Origin: Liolophura sinensis
Taxonomy: Eukaryota > Mollusca > Polyplacophora > Chitonida > Chitonidae
Assembly: GCF_032854445.1 (NCBI RefSeq)
Contig: NC_088302.1
Span: forward strand, 23,015,788 to 23,079,787
Direction: 5' to 3'
Length of the DNA stretch: 64,000 bases
Shown: positions 1-11,419 of the stretch, piece by piece
Layout of the letters: each line of letters starts with the position of its first letter
Numbering within the stretch: the first letter of the stretch is position 1
Notes under the pieces: model-generated
What the model saw: the letters and a program-made list of their open reading frames with translations, nothing else
Databases searched by the model: none
Told to the model about the DNA's origin: nothing
Program-made: the position numbers and the translations under genes

Positions 1-404
1 CTCACTGTACACCCTCAGTTCCTCTAAAATGCATGACCCTGCTCGTCATCTGTATGAAAATTTGCATGTACATTAATTCATCTCGTTGCATTGTCAGTTT
101 TGAAGCCTCGTTATTTTCAGACTGACTTAATTCTGTTGGTTATCCGTTCGAAATGTACCAGCAAGTCGGTGACTTGCGCTGTCATCTCTTGCAATAAATG
201 TACCAAAACTAAAATCATAATTGAGATAAAATTTACCCAGTTATATACGAACGAAATACGTTTATGCGAGGTTACTTGTACTTGTAGGCATATCATCATG
301 CAGTGCAGTGAAAACCTGAGCTATCTTATAATTTTCCCAATTCTGTGCCTAACGTTGTATTTATTTTAAAGTACAACTCTGGCCCAAGAGCATGTCACCT
401 ATGG

Positions 405-512
405 ATTTCCACGCGCTCTACCCGGCTTCTCCCACCATTGGCCTCCGTCGTATAAGTGAAATATTCTTTAGAACGGCAGATCAAACACCAGTCCAATAAA
501 TAAATAAATTTA
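405..512 (+). mobile_element. SINE family A, 3' fragment
   Basis: Only the downstream half of the SINE is present: the central block remnant CCCGGCTTCTCCCACCAT, then GTGAAATATTC, a diverged AAACACCAGTCCAA tail and three AATA units. The tRNA head is missing, consistent with 5' truncation or decay. Confidence 0.65.
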
Positions 513-2103
513 AGTGTAACTCTAAACTGGTACATTCTTACGTTATCGTAATTTATATATTTTGTGGGTTCTCTGAAGTACGGAGACGGAGTAAAAGACC
601 TGCTTTATAAAATACTGTTGGTTGTGACGGATTGTCAGATGACATCTTAAATTTTGGAAACGTGTGCAAACAGGCAATATAATCATTTTTATTAGTTGTT
701 TGCATTTATTAAATTGTGACAAAATGTGGAATATATTTTTGTTAAGCATCACAATTTTTAGCCCGCCTGTATAAATTACAGGTATATAGCGTATGTCATA
801 TTCCAAACATCGGCACTAACAGTGAAAGCAATGTTAAGATAAATGTTAAGGGCGGTATCTTACTGCTTCTATTGAACTCAGGTTTTACATACATGTAAAG
901 CACTATAAAAATAATTAAGATCTGTCTTTGTCTCAGTCAGGTCGGGAGTTCGAAACTACAACATGTATATACGTTTAAATTGTCTCAAATACAACGACCG
1001 CATTGCAGTTATATTTTCAGAATTTTCCTTACGAAATCGCAATGCAGTTATACATCAGAGATCCTTCTAGTGAAACACCTAGTACGACATACTGACCAGG
1101 AAAATGTTTAAAGGACACACTTGGCTAAAGGCAGGGTTGTCAGTGGGGTTTAATATTTTCAATAAGGTTCAGTATAATGAGTTCAACAGAAAAGAAAGTT
1201 TTATAAATTTCTGTGGCAAAGAGTGACCAAAGATTCTGTCGATCGTAATATTGGCTGTCATATTAACTGACTGCATTAATTAATTTTGTGGTCCAATATA
1301 TTTCATTCGCTTATATGTGTACACCGGTGCAGTGTAAGCGAGACGAAGCATTTGAAGTAATCAACAAAATGCACGTGACACGAACTTGTCTGCATATCCC
1401 AACTTGACGGTGAACAGCACGTCGCCCACCTCGGTTTGTTTGGGTGTCAAGAGTTGTTCCCCCTGTTTCTTGTTTTAAAGCTTGTTAAGCAGCCTTGATA
1501 TGTTCCACCCTCCATGATGCTTTGCTGAGTGCATATGTACTTTTACCACGCAAGTATTATATACCCTTTGAAGAAGATACATATTTTATCGTCTTTTGTG
1601 CTGGGATATAGACGAAGGATAGCCGTACTACTTCCAAATTCCTTCCAACGCGCCTGGTATTACAGGCAGCTGAATATTGGCGACTGGTTAAAAGAAATAG
1701 ACTATAAGATTGGGCCAACGTGCAGGCCACAAAAAGAAATCAAAGCACAAGCACGAATTCCAACCAAGCTGACGTGTACCAAGAGCAAATGCCAGTCTTA
1801 AAAGAAAATGATAAGATGTCAAAAGTTTTGCCTTACTTTCCGAGCAAGGAATCGACCGACCTACCTACAGATAAACAAAGCTGCTTACATAAGTGTTTGT
1901 CGCTGACGAAACATCAATACCTGGGATTAACATAGACGTCTATCTTAATCCCAGATGAAACGCTTGATTCTTATTTCTTAATAGTCAGTATATTCCTAAT
2001 ATGCGGATAATATATAAAAATACTAAAAAGCTAAGGGGCGAAAAGCTGGCCCCACGTCCCCAGTAGCCTTGGATGACTACGTTAGCTTTTTCATATAGTC
2101 ATG

Positions 2104-2178
<75 letters not shown>

Positions 2179-2993
2179 TATATTATTATTATTGGGGGGG
2201 GGGGCATATTTTAAATTTTGAGGGTGGTGTCACGTGGTGAAGTGGCGTTAATTCATTGAAGAAGTAACTTTTCACAAGGAATATCTGAGAAGGAGCTCAC
2301 TGACTAACAATAGGGTCACCCTATTCTTCACAACTGCCCATATCTTTCTTCATTTCCCATTAAAACTATATTTTGCGCGTTTGAATACCTCCTCATGTAT
2401 CGTTTACGCCGATCTGGAGCAGCAGATAGACGTGCACACATGCACATAGCCTTAATAACTCGAAACAGTCAGTGACATGGTGTTTTAGGTATCTATTGGG
2501 ACGTGCAGGATTCACTGAAAGTAAGAGGAGACATGACAACATATTTGACAGAACGGAACATTTGGCGGGAGACTATGACCTTTGACCTGGACCACGAGGC
2601 ATCAGGTTGTGGAAACTGCGGTTATACGGCCGGGTGATGCTCTAGCCAAATCTAGTTTTGTGATATAAAAATGTAGCACATCCTTTTTACAGAATGTATA
2701 TAGATGCTTGGATTTAATTTGGGGCAGGATAATAACAATTCATTTAGCAGAACTATATTTAAATTCATGTAGTCTCTTTTTCGAGGCACAAATAGGCCTA
2801 CATCAATAGTTGGACTATTTTCAGTTCTCTTCATCGACTAATCCGGCTGCCAAAACTAGGTAACCCATGCGGACGCACGTTTCAATTTATTTGTCGAACA
2901 GAATCTGGGAACTGACGAAGAAAGTAAAGCTTGGTAAGTTGACATAGATAATTGTGATTCCTACACTATCATGTATATTTGGCGCTGTACATC
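513..2993. other. No gene seen
   Basis: AT-rich unique sequence with stop codons throughout. Apart from the TA and G runs near 2.1-2.2 kb I see no coding frame, RNA gene or recognisable repeat. Confidence 0.6.
2106..2173. repeat. TA microsatellite
   Basis: About 34 TA units, followed shortly by a run of ten G (2198-2207). Confidence 0.97.
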
Positions 2994-3264
2994 TGACTGA
3001 GGGACCTCCGAGCCCTAGTAAACCGTCAGGAGCCCGTCAGGAGCCATTCACCAATACGATCGCTGTGAGTTCAAGCCCAGCTCATGCTGGTTCTTCTGCG
3101 GCCGTACGTGGGAACGTCTCCCATTAATCAACGGATGGTCCTGGACTCTGGCATTTCCCACAGTTTGTGCCTGTCTCCCCGCCCCCCCCCCCCACCCCCC
3201 CCATAATGCTGTCCTCCATTGTGTGAACTATTTTTATCTCCAATCAAATAGATAAATAAATGAT
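2994..3264 (+). mobile_element. Degenerate SINE family A copy
   Basis: Diverged copy: the head near 2999 (GGGACCTCCGAGCCCTAG) has lost the A box; the B-box region GTGAGTTCAAGCCCAGCTCA (about 3064-3083) and the ACGGATGGTC block are kept; a C-run expansion lies at 3180-3202; and the tail AATCAAATAGATAAATAAAT closes it. Clearly older than the 9.5-kb copy. Confidence 0.72.
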
Positions 3265-3798
3265 ATGACTTTGATTCAGCCTGCCTTACTCAAGTTAATG
3301 GTGATTGTAAAAATTAGGTTGCTGTAATTGTGAACAGGAGATGCTTTGACGAACTGACATCATATTCTCCACTAAAACAGCAAGGTAAAATCGGATTTAG
3401 CAAGTTTTGTGAAAGTGTCCAGCCCCTGGCTCAGGTAGCCATGACCAAATTAACCAAAGTTTTAAAATTACAACCTGGGCACACTCTGGCAGGGTCTATT
3501 CCTGAGAAATCACCCCTGTTTCTTTGTCATCGTTACAGGTGTGGATGTCTTCACCAGTTGAGAAACCATGCTTATACTAAAATGGAAAAAAGAAAACAGC
3601 ACCCAAATTTATGTGCCAACATATATCATGGAAGTCACTATTTCTGTTAGTTTTTCAAATGAATCAATTTGAAAAGTGTTGTGTACAATGTGTACTAATG
3701 TTCATTTATATTTGTCAAAGTGAAATGCAGTCTTCAGTCATTCATCTCCCTATTACCTAAATGCAACACTAAATAAAAAACATCATGTAAGAGCTCAA

Positions 3799-4521
3799 AA
3801 TATGTGGTTACAGCAAACTTCTTGTCCCTTTATATTAGTAAAACAAAATGCATACATGTAATTGTATCCAAAAGTAAGGCACTTCCGCCACCATTATATT
3901 TGCATGGCATTGAAATAGCCAGCCTTCAAGAACGTAAGTTCTTGGGAGTTCATTTTAATGTCTTAGATTTTTCACGTTAACTTTAATGGTTTGAAAGTAT
4001 CCAGAAATATTGACGTCATCAAACACATTGGATCAAATGTCAACAGAAAAACACTGCTTATTTTGTACTACTCTGATATTCCTTTATCTTTCCTAAGCAA
4101 ATGTTTTATGGCGTAACACATACATGGGCCATCTCCATCCCTTAGTAATTCTTCAGAAACACATCATCTGCCTTATCACTTTCTCACTGGATTATTTAGA
4201 CTGGATCATGCGGCTCCAATATTTAAGAACCTCAAAACCCTCCTACTTGCATAAATACACAGATACTCATCCTTGCTACTTGCACATAAATTCACTCACC
4301 AATCACTCTCTCTTCCTCACAATTTTGTACAGCTGTTCAAAAGACAATCTGACATTCACAGTTACCCAACCAGATTCTGTTCTTTCAATCTCCCTGTGCC
4401 TTTTCTAACTTCAAATCTATCCACACATTTCATCAGATCATCAGTCCCAAGGGAGCGGAATAGACTTCCTCCAAACCTCAAAGTGATCAATGTCACGTCT
4501 TTATTTAAATCCAGGTTATAA
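3799..4521 (+). mobile_element. Dead LINE: C-terminal reverse-transcriptase region
   Basis: Broken remnant of a non-LTR retrotransposon reverse transcriptase. One frame from about 3808 reads TANFLSLYISKTKCIHVIV then IEIASLQERKFLGVHF, matching the late RT pattern (aNkLslN..KTk ... I..v...kFLGv). After a stop and frameshift, LDHAAPIFKNLKTLLLA (about 4200-4255) matches the usual HtaPLF..l.iL block. The last frame, about 4273-4521, contains HSYPTR and RERNRLPPNLKV...SLFKSRL, the normal C-terminal end of many metazoan LINE RTs (the usual WN in W-N-x-L-P is RN here). At least one internal stop and one frame change show it is inactive. The clade (CR1/L2/RTE-like) cannot be fixed by eye. Confidence 0.8.
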
Positions 4522-5137
4522 GATTTTTTAATTATTAATACTTGATCCACATTAGTCATGCAATCTACCAGACAGAAGGTGTCACACAAAGTATTATTCA
4601 CAATATTGTATAGTTAACTAAGGTGTTTATAGAGTCACTTTTCTATTAGCTTTTTTTCCAAGTAAATTTGTCTTTTTTTTGTTTTTGGTTAATACAATTG
4701 TTCACTAATTATCGCTCTTCACCAAGCATGTATTATTATTATTTGATAATAATGAGTCAGGGATAGAACAAGTCCCTCAGACTTTATTTCCGCCATTTAC
4801 GAGATATATTTACGTATGGTGAATAAACATTCAGTTCAATTTAATTCAAATGGTTTCTCACGCAGGATTTCATTGTCCCATAAGATTTATGGCCCACAGC
4901 AATCTGACAAGGAAGCTCATCTGTTTCAGCATTTCTGCATTATCTTTGCTTCTGTCAGTGGCGTTCACCTCTTTTGTATTTTTGATGGAAATGAAGTTTG
5001 ACTGGTCTTACCAGTTGGGGATTTGAACCAGCAATCTCTGGATTTCCAGAGAAATTGTGCAAGTCACTCAGTAAAGTTTATTATTATTGTTATTATTTTT
5101 GCAGCATCAGCAACATTATGAAATCATCTTCAGAAGG

Positions 5138-5300
5138 GGATCTACCTCCCACCACCCATCTCACCATTGAACCTCCCACCCACCTCACCATCGAAACTCC
5201 ACCCACATCACCATTGAACCTCCCACCCACGTCACCATCGAAACTCCACCCACATCACCATTGAACCTCCCACCCACATCACCATCGAACCTCTCATTCC
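5138..5300 (+). repeat. GC-rich minisatellite, 47-bp dimer of about 24-bp monomers
   Basis: CCTCCCACCCACnTCACCAT alternates with CTCCACCCACATCACCAT, each followed by CGAA or TGAA. A full dimer repeat is 47 bp and about six to seven monomers are present. Adjacent sequence returns to unique composition. Confidence 0.88.
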
Positions 5301-6905
5301 AGGTCTAGTTCTGGACCAGCCCTTATCACTGGGTAACCCCCAGTCGTGGGTTGCTGGGTGTGCCTCAGTAGATGTTTCACCCAGGTGGTCACCATTATAG
5401 CAACTAGAGACATCTTCCATTATGATGTGCACCAACTGTGTCTTGAGGCACAGCTCTCTTGCTATGGTGAAGACAAATTGCTGGTGAGCCACCTCCCAGG
5501 GAATGACTTTCCTGTGTCAATGCCAACCCCTCAGGAGAGAACCCCTACCCGCCTCAGCTCATAAGACTGTCATCTTCGCTATTCCCAGAAGGCCAGAAAC
5601 CAGAAGCTTGATAAAAACAAACAAAAGAAAAACAACCTGGGTATGACGTGTGTTCCTGTAGGAGAATCCTCTGTACCTTACCTGAAGACCCTGCTAGAAG
5701 TCTTCACTCAAGATGCACTGGAAATGGTAAGTCTTCTCTTTTACTTCTTGAAATTATGCCTTCAGTAACTATTTTGTTTATCAGCTGAATTTCACCACCC
5801 CAAAGTGTGTTACGTTTTTTTCTTTACAGGTTTGAGCTATTTCATTACCTTTGTTGCAGAGTTTATGCTTGCATTTATGTTTCCAGGCATGGGAATTTAC
5901 TCCAAATGACTGATTTCAGACTTTTTTGTTTACATTTTGAAGAACAGAAGGAAACTGATTTTAAGAGAAAAGGTGATTACTAATGTCATTTGGACGTAGG
6001 GTGATGCATTTTCAGGTGTCTTTTTTTTTTGTTTGAGAAACTTCAGACAATTTTTTGACCATCAGTTCCCATGCCTGTGTATCTGTTACTGAGCAACTTG
6101 ACAGACAATTTTTGGATGGATTTAGATGCATTCAGTAATTTGACCTGATGCCCAGCAGGAGTGCAAAAAAAAAAAAAAATTTTTTTATTCAGATTGAAAT
6201 CCAGATATTGTCCCTGTGTCTGTAGTAGGATGCATAAACACATTGTATCATAAAACAGCTTTGAGGACAGTAAAAATCCTGTAACAAAACTCTCTAGAGT
6301 GGAGGATTTAATATATGGTAAAGGTCTTGTTTGTACTATTATATGGACAAGATTAATTTTTCTGCGAATTATGAAGTAAAATACAATCCAAAAACTCCTG
6401 TGAATCTGCTGAGTCATCATACTCCTTCTTGTGTATGAGTGTGTGGCCAAAACTGATGCAGAAAAGAATAGACTGGGAGTTGTCAACTGGCATGAATGTA
6501 CAGTTAACTGCCAGAGGACACTGTTGTACCCTTGTAGGTCAAGGGTTGTCTCCCTTTAACTATGCATGCGTGAATACTAGCCTTAGTGAAATTCAATGTT
6601 CTTATGGTTAGCTGCTGTAATAAGTAAGGATGTGCAAGCCATGTAGATTATAGATAAGACTACAGGTTTGATCAGCTCAGACCTTCTTGTTGTGTCATCC
6701 CGTTTAAACCGAAAACATTAAATATAGTATGATTACTTGAATCGCATACAGATCAAATCAAAAAAATGTCAGAAAGTCAAATCTTTTACCTGAAGCTTGC
6801 TGTTCTATTTCATGTTTCAAATCACAACATAAATCTGAAATTATTTTTATTGATCACACATGGGTAATACATGCACCCATATTTGTCATAGAATTGTTTG
6901 TGCTG

Positions 6906-6951
<46 letters not shown>
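6906..6951. repeat. TA microsatellite
   Basis: TA repeat interrupted once by a C near 6917. Confidence 0.95.
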
Positions 6952-6954
<3 letters not shown>

Positions 6955-9538
6955 TGTAGCATTTCAGGAGGTGAGGTACATGTATGTGTTATATTTCACC
7001 TTCGTAAAACATCCACACTGTGGACGACACACATAACGAGTTTAGTTTAAAACATAGGAATAGACGTTGCTAAGCCCTGGGGTTTCTTCTTCTGTCAGTT
7101 TACTACAGTGCAAATAAAGTATTTTTCAAGTGACTTAAAGCCATGTAGAAATAAAGTGAAATAGATTGAAAAACAGAAGTGTAATTTTTTTAACTCTCAG
7201 CCTGAGCACTACTAATATCTGCCATAAGAAATTAGGAGAATTACAGCATTTTTCAGTTTGTATCAACAATGTTTAGAATTATACAAATAGTAGCTCTTAT
7301 TGTAATTATGTATCAAGATTACCCATATGTTTTGATGTTTACAGTTTATCTGTTGTGTTGCAGTTAAATAAAACCAATACAGATTTAGAAATTATGTTCA
7401 AAGAGATAAAAAGAGACTAGTTACAAAAAAATTGTAACAGTTTTATAATTTTTTGAGTGAAATAAGGACAATGATGTCATATTCTTGTGTTGACTTTAGA
7501 TGTCCGTGCCCAATGATCTCTTTCGTTTAAGTACAGCAGGTAGTCATATACAGGAGGTAAAGTACTAAAAAACATTGATGATTTCCTACCCTCTATGAAC
7601 ATGTGGAAGATATAAACAACATGCAGATAAGATCAGAGATCGACATTTTTGTCAAAGGTTATCCAACAAGACAAAAATTAAAGCTGAGAACAATAATCTG
7701 ACAGGTAGATTTTTTTGACAGGTACCAGACCTTTCACAATCATGAGCCATGCATATTTGTCACTATTTCCCTTGCTGGACAGGGTATCAGGGCCATAGAT
7801 GTCACGGTAAAAGACTCCATGAATAACATTTTAGGAAAGTTACCTCCCTTGGGTTTGGTTTTTGATTATCTTGTGGCTCATATTTAATAGCTCTGTGACT
7901 GAAAGCTACACTGCTGTGTTGAATTTTCCTGGATGGATTTTCTGAATTTATCATGGCGTCCAATTTTGGGTTTTGTCAATCACTTCATGGGAAAAACAAA
8001 TTCCAGACTTCATAGTAAATGAACAAAAGCAAACCTGAGGGCCATAATTAAAAAAATCCTTGTTGGAAAAGAAAAATTAGGGCTGGTAGGGAATTTGGGG
8101 GCTATTCTGACCTATGAAAAAGATTGAAGTTTTAAAGAAATTAACATTGAGAGAAAAGTAAGTGCAAAAAATTCCAATAAAAAAATTTAGAGTTTGGGGA
8201 TTTTTTGGAGGGTTGGCTTGGGTTATCTCCAACCAGTCAAGAATTTCCCCGGTTTTACAAGACTTCCTCAAGCATATTTATCACAACTTCTCACATGAAT
8301 GAGTTTGTATAGTTAATGACGCTGCAATACTATAAACCAATGTGATTAATGCGTAAAATTGTGAAAATCTGACTAAAATTTTATGAAATTCCTGCCAGGA
8401 CTTAAAGAGAAGACAAGACCTAACTATATGTATATATGTATCAGTAAAGATCAAAAAATCTCACTTTTTATTGTGTGATGTAGGATTATTGAGATAGCGC
8501 AGTTCAAAATAAGGAAAAACACCTGAGTAGGGAAAATTGAGTGGACCGCCATGCTCTCAGTTTTAACCAGTCAAGGGCGAAATATTTGTCCCACCGAGAA
8601 GGTGTCTATTCTGCTGTGATATCACTCATTCCTAGTTCACCATTTTGCCATGTAGAAATAGTGTAAAGTCAGCTGTTTCCTTGTGATTATGAGACAGTTC
8701 TGATAGCCATATTCAACCAGAAAGTGGACTACGTCAGGCATGATTCCCCATGGTCAAGGAGGAGGCCATAGTGTGTGGTCTTCAGGAGACAAAGGAGTGT
8801 CTCGCCTATAATACTGAAGAGCATAAGGTACAGATGAAGGGACAGTGTGTTTCCAGTACCTCTAAAATGGCATATCCTATGGCCTCTTTAAGAATTCCAG
8901 TTTAAAAGGTGATTGAATGGATGGAAGATTTTCAGTGTAAACAAATAATGTTTCATACAAGTTAAGTAATCCACAAACTGTCCTTATCTTTTATGCTTGT
9001 TGATGTTTTGGCTGTACATTTATGTTTTCTCTCTTGTGATGATTTACAGGATGGCTAAAATTACCAAATTGTGAAATGCATTCGAACAGCTATATTGTAT
9101 ACTAACCATTCTCCCTTGTCTCTGTACTCAAACCATCAAGACTTACCTCCCTTGCCTCAGTATCAGGAAAACAGGCGTTTCCATTACATTATGTGGGAGA
9201 ACGTTGTATGTTCATGAGGTTTGAATCCCAGACTTGGACTGGGAAATTTGTGGATTGCCCTGCTCTCACTGGTTGTTGAGCCTTGGTAACAAGTGGTTTG
9301 AGTGTTTATGGGTCTTTGCATAGGCAAACGTACATTGAAGACCATTTGTCTTCCACCAGTGTTTCATACATATTTAGGCGTATACCACACAGGACAGATG
9401 GGTAAGTTTGTCCGTAACTTGCCATAGGTTGGAGGTTTACTCCAGACGTTCGACTTTCCTCCACCCTTAAAACTGACCGATATCAGTTGTGAAATGTTCT
9501 TCAGCTTGGCGTTAAACAACGGTCAAAAAATCCTGTTC

Positions 9539-9795
9539 GGGGGCCTCCGTGGCTCAGTCGGTTAGCGCACTAGCGCAGCGTAATGATCCAGGAGTCTCTC
9601 ACCAATGCAGTCGCTGTGAGTTCAAGTCCAGCTCATACTGTCTTCCTCTCTGGCCTGTCAGCAACCTGCGGATGGTCGTAGGATTCCCCCGGGCTCTGCC
9701 CGGTTTCCTCCCACCATAATGCTGGCCGCTGTCATATATGTGAAATATTCCTGAGTACAGCGTAAAACACCAATCAAATAAATAAATAAATAAAG
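9539..9795 (+). mobile_element. Full-length tRNA-derived SINE, family A
   Basis: About 257 bp with a tRNA-like head: A box TGGCTCAGTCGG at 9550-9561 and B box AGTTCAAGTCC at 9619-9629, the RNA polymerase III promoter elements. A conserved central block (GGATGGTCGTAGGATTCCCC) and a tail GTGAAATATTCCTGAGTAC...GTAAAACACCAATCAAA follow, ending in (AATA)n. It is the best-preserved of at least eight copies in the window and defines their orientation. Similar elements are widespread in molluscs and other lophotrochozoans. Confidence 0.88.
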
Positions 9796-10022
9796 TAAAA
9801 CTTATATCCACTGGCAGCTCATCTTGACTGTAATCAAAGTGGTGCAACCTGTGTAAGATTATGGCTTGTATTTCCTGCTAAACAGGATGCCAGTTATTAT
9901 AAAAATAAGCAACATAAAGATTCATGTATATTTAAATTAAGAAGTGTATTTAGCATGGAAAACAAGATCCAATGTCTTAGGTTTGCATAGGGAAGTAAAT
10001 TTAGCATAACCTCATAGGTTTT

Positions 10023-10081
<59 letters not shown>

Positions 10082-10817
10082 TGTAAATACACACTTCAGC
10101 ATCGTTAGAAAAATAAAGTTCTTATGGAAAATAATGATAATAATCGTGACGGAAGAATAACAGTGAAATTATGTAATGATAAGTTAAAAATCTTATTGCT
10201 AATGGGGTGAAGTTTAACTGATACAAAGGTGAGATACATGTTTGGAAAGAGGTGGGCACTATCTTGATATGTTTAGACCGTTGTCAACATAAATGTGTTG
10301 ACATGAAAATGTAGACATTATATGAAAGTGTGGACATTTTATGATAGTGTTGACATGTAAAGCTCATTGTTCATTGCACCCATCTTAGGCAATGGAAATG
10401 AAGAGATAACACGTATACTAAAACATGGAAGATGTATTTCAGTGTTTCAGTGTTGAATATAATAACCCATGACCTGATTTTAAGTAACACTGATGAGGGG
10501 ATGAAATTAAGTCAGCCTGTGTGACAATTTGTTTACCTCCCTATACACTTAAACCGAAACATATATACAACACAACAGCGGACATATCGATAAATATATA
10601 CAGAACTGAGCAAGAACCAGTTTGAATCTGTATTATGATGCGTAGAATGTTCATGGCACTAATTTGCTGAGATGATGACAATATTTTGAGTCAAAAACAA
10701 AAGGATCCAGGAAAACATACGATGTATCCAGGAAAAATGTTACTTGTACATACTTGTACAAGTAACGCACTGCTAAGATTGTTTGCCAGGGGATTTCAAA
10801 CGACGAAAGCATATCTC
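9796..10817. other. Downstream flank of the protocadherin
   Basis: Contains the 10.0-kb TA repeat and otherwise unique DNA. The protocadherin 3' UTR must lie in its right part, but I could not choose a poly(A) site. Confidence 0.5.
10028..10078. repeat. TA microsatellite downstream of the protocadherin
   Basis: About 25 TA units, 740 bp beyond the protocadherin stop codon. Confidence 0.95.
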
Positions 10818-11419
10818 TCAAATGTCAATGCTTTGTGGAATGTCACTGAAGAAGAGTTCATTGATTTCTCTGCATAGTTCGTCAGCATCTATGACGTAGC
10901 TTCCAGACGTTGTCGTGTCCCCGTCATCGTCATCACGTACACTGTCTGTGACGATATCACTGTCATCGTCCAGAACTGATCTAGGCCTGGAGTACATGCC
11001 TCCCACCCTGTAGCAGTCATGTGGACTGTAAGCATTCGTTTTTATGGCGATTGTGTCGGGGGGTAGAGCACTATGTGACGAGAGGTGACAGTCATCCTGT
11101 CGACCCCCGGTAAATGTCCTCATATTGCTTTTATGCCGAGGAGAACTTTTCAGAATAGATGGAGGCATGTAATTTGAGTACTCTTTTAGTTCTAACGGAG
11201 ACACGGCCCCAGAGCTTGGCACTACGTGAGCACTATCACATGGGAATGGGTAGTTCCCGTAAGAATCCACGTTGATTTGGTAGTAAGCACTCCTTGGGTC
11301 GTGTTCAGCCATCCATTTGTTGACCCGTTGATGACTATTCGGTTCTTCTGTAAAAGCTGGGTCTATTAGCTGCACCCTTTTCTTGGGTTTTTGGTGAACT
11401 TTGGGAAATCCAGCTGCTT
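10818..11419 (-). CDS. Protocadherin coding exon 4: C-terminal tail
   Basis: Encodes residues 1011-1210 and the stop. Acceptor TTTGTTTCAG. It starts with a basic stretch (KPKKR), continues through a Tyr/Ser/Pro-rich middle and an acidic run (DDDDGD), and ends with TTTSGSYVIDADELC and INELFFSDIPQSIDI, a C-terminal block I recognise as typical of invertebrate delta-like protocadherins. The final IDI fits a class II PDZ-ligand pattern (hydrophobic-x-hydrophobic); binding is an inference. No canonical poly(A) signal was picked out on the minus strand immediately below the stop, so the 3' UTR end is not defined. Confidence 0.9.

Larger units (their letters stand above)
4522..9538. other. No gene seen
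   Basis: Apart from the 5.1-kb minisatellite and the 6.9-kb TA repeat this is unique AT-rich DNA. The longest frames start at non-ATG codons or cross homopolymers and are not convincing. Confidence 0.55.

Noticed and set aside
6043-6486. 147-codon minus-strand ORF
   Set aside because: Crosses a long A/T homopolymer giving a Phe/Lys run; no domain.
9539-9612. tRNA gene at the SINE head
   Set aside because: The A and B boxes are present, but the sequence continues into a SINE body and tail and does not form a normal tRNA end.
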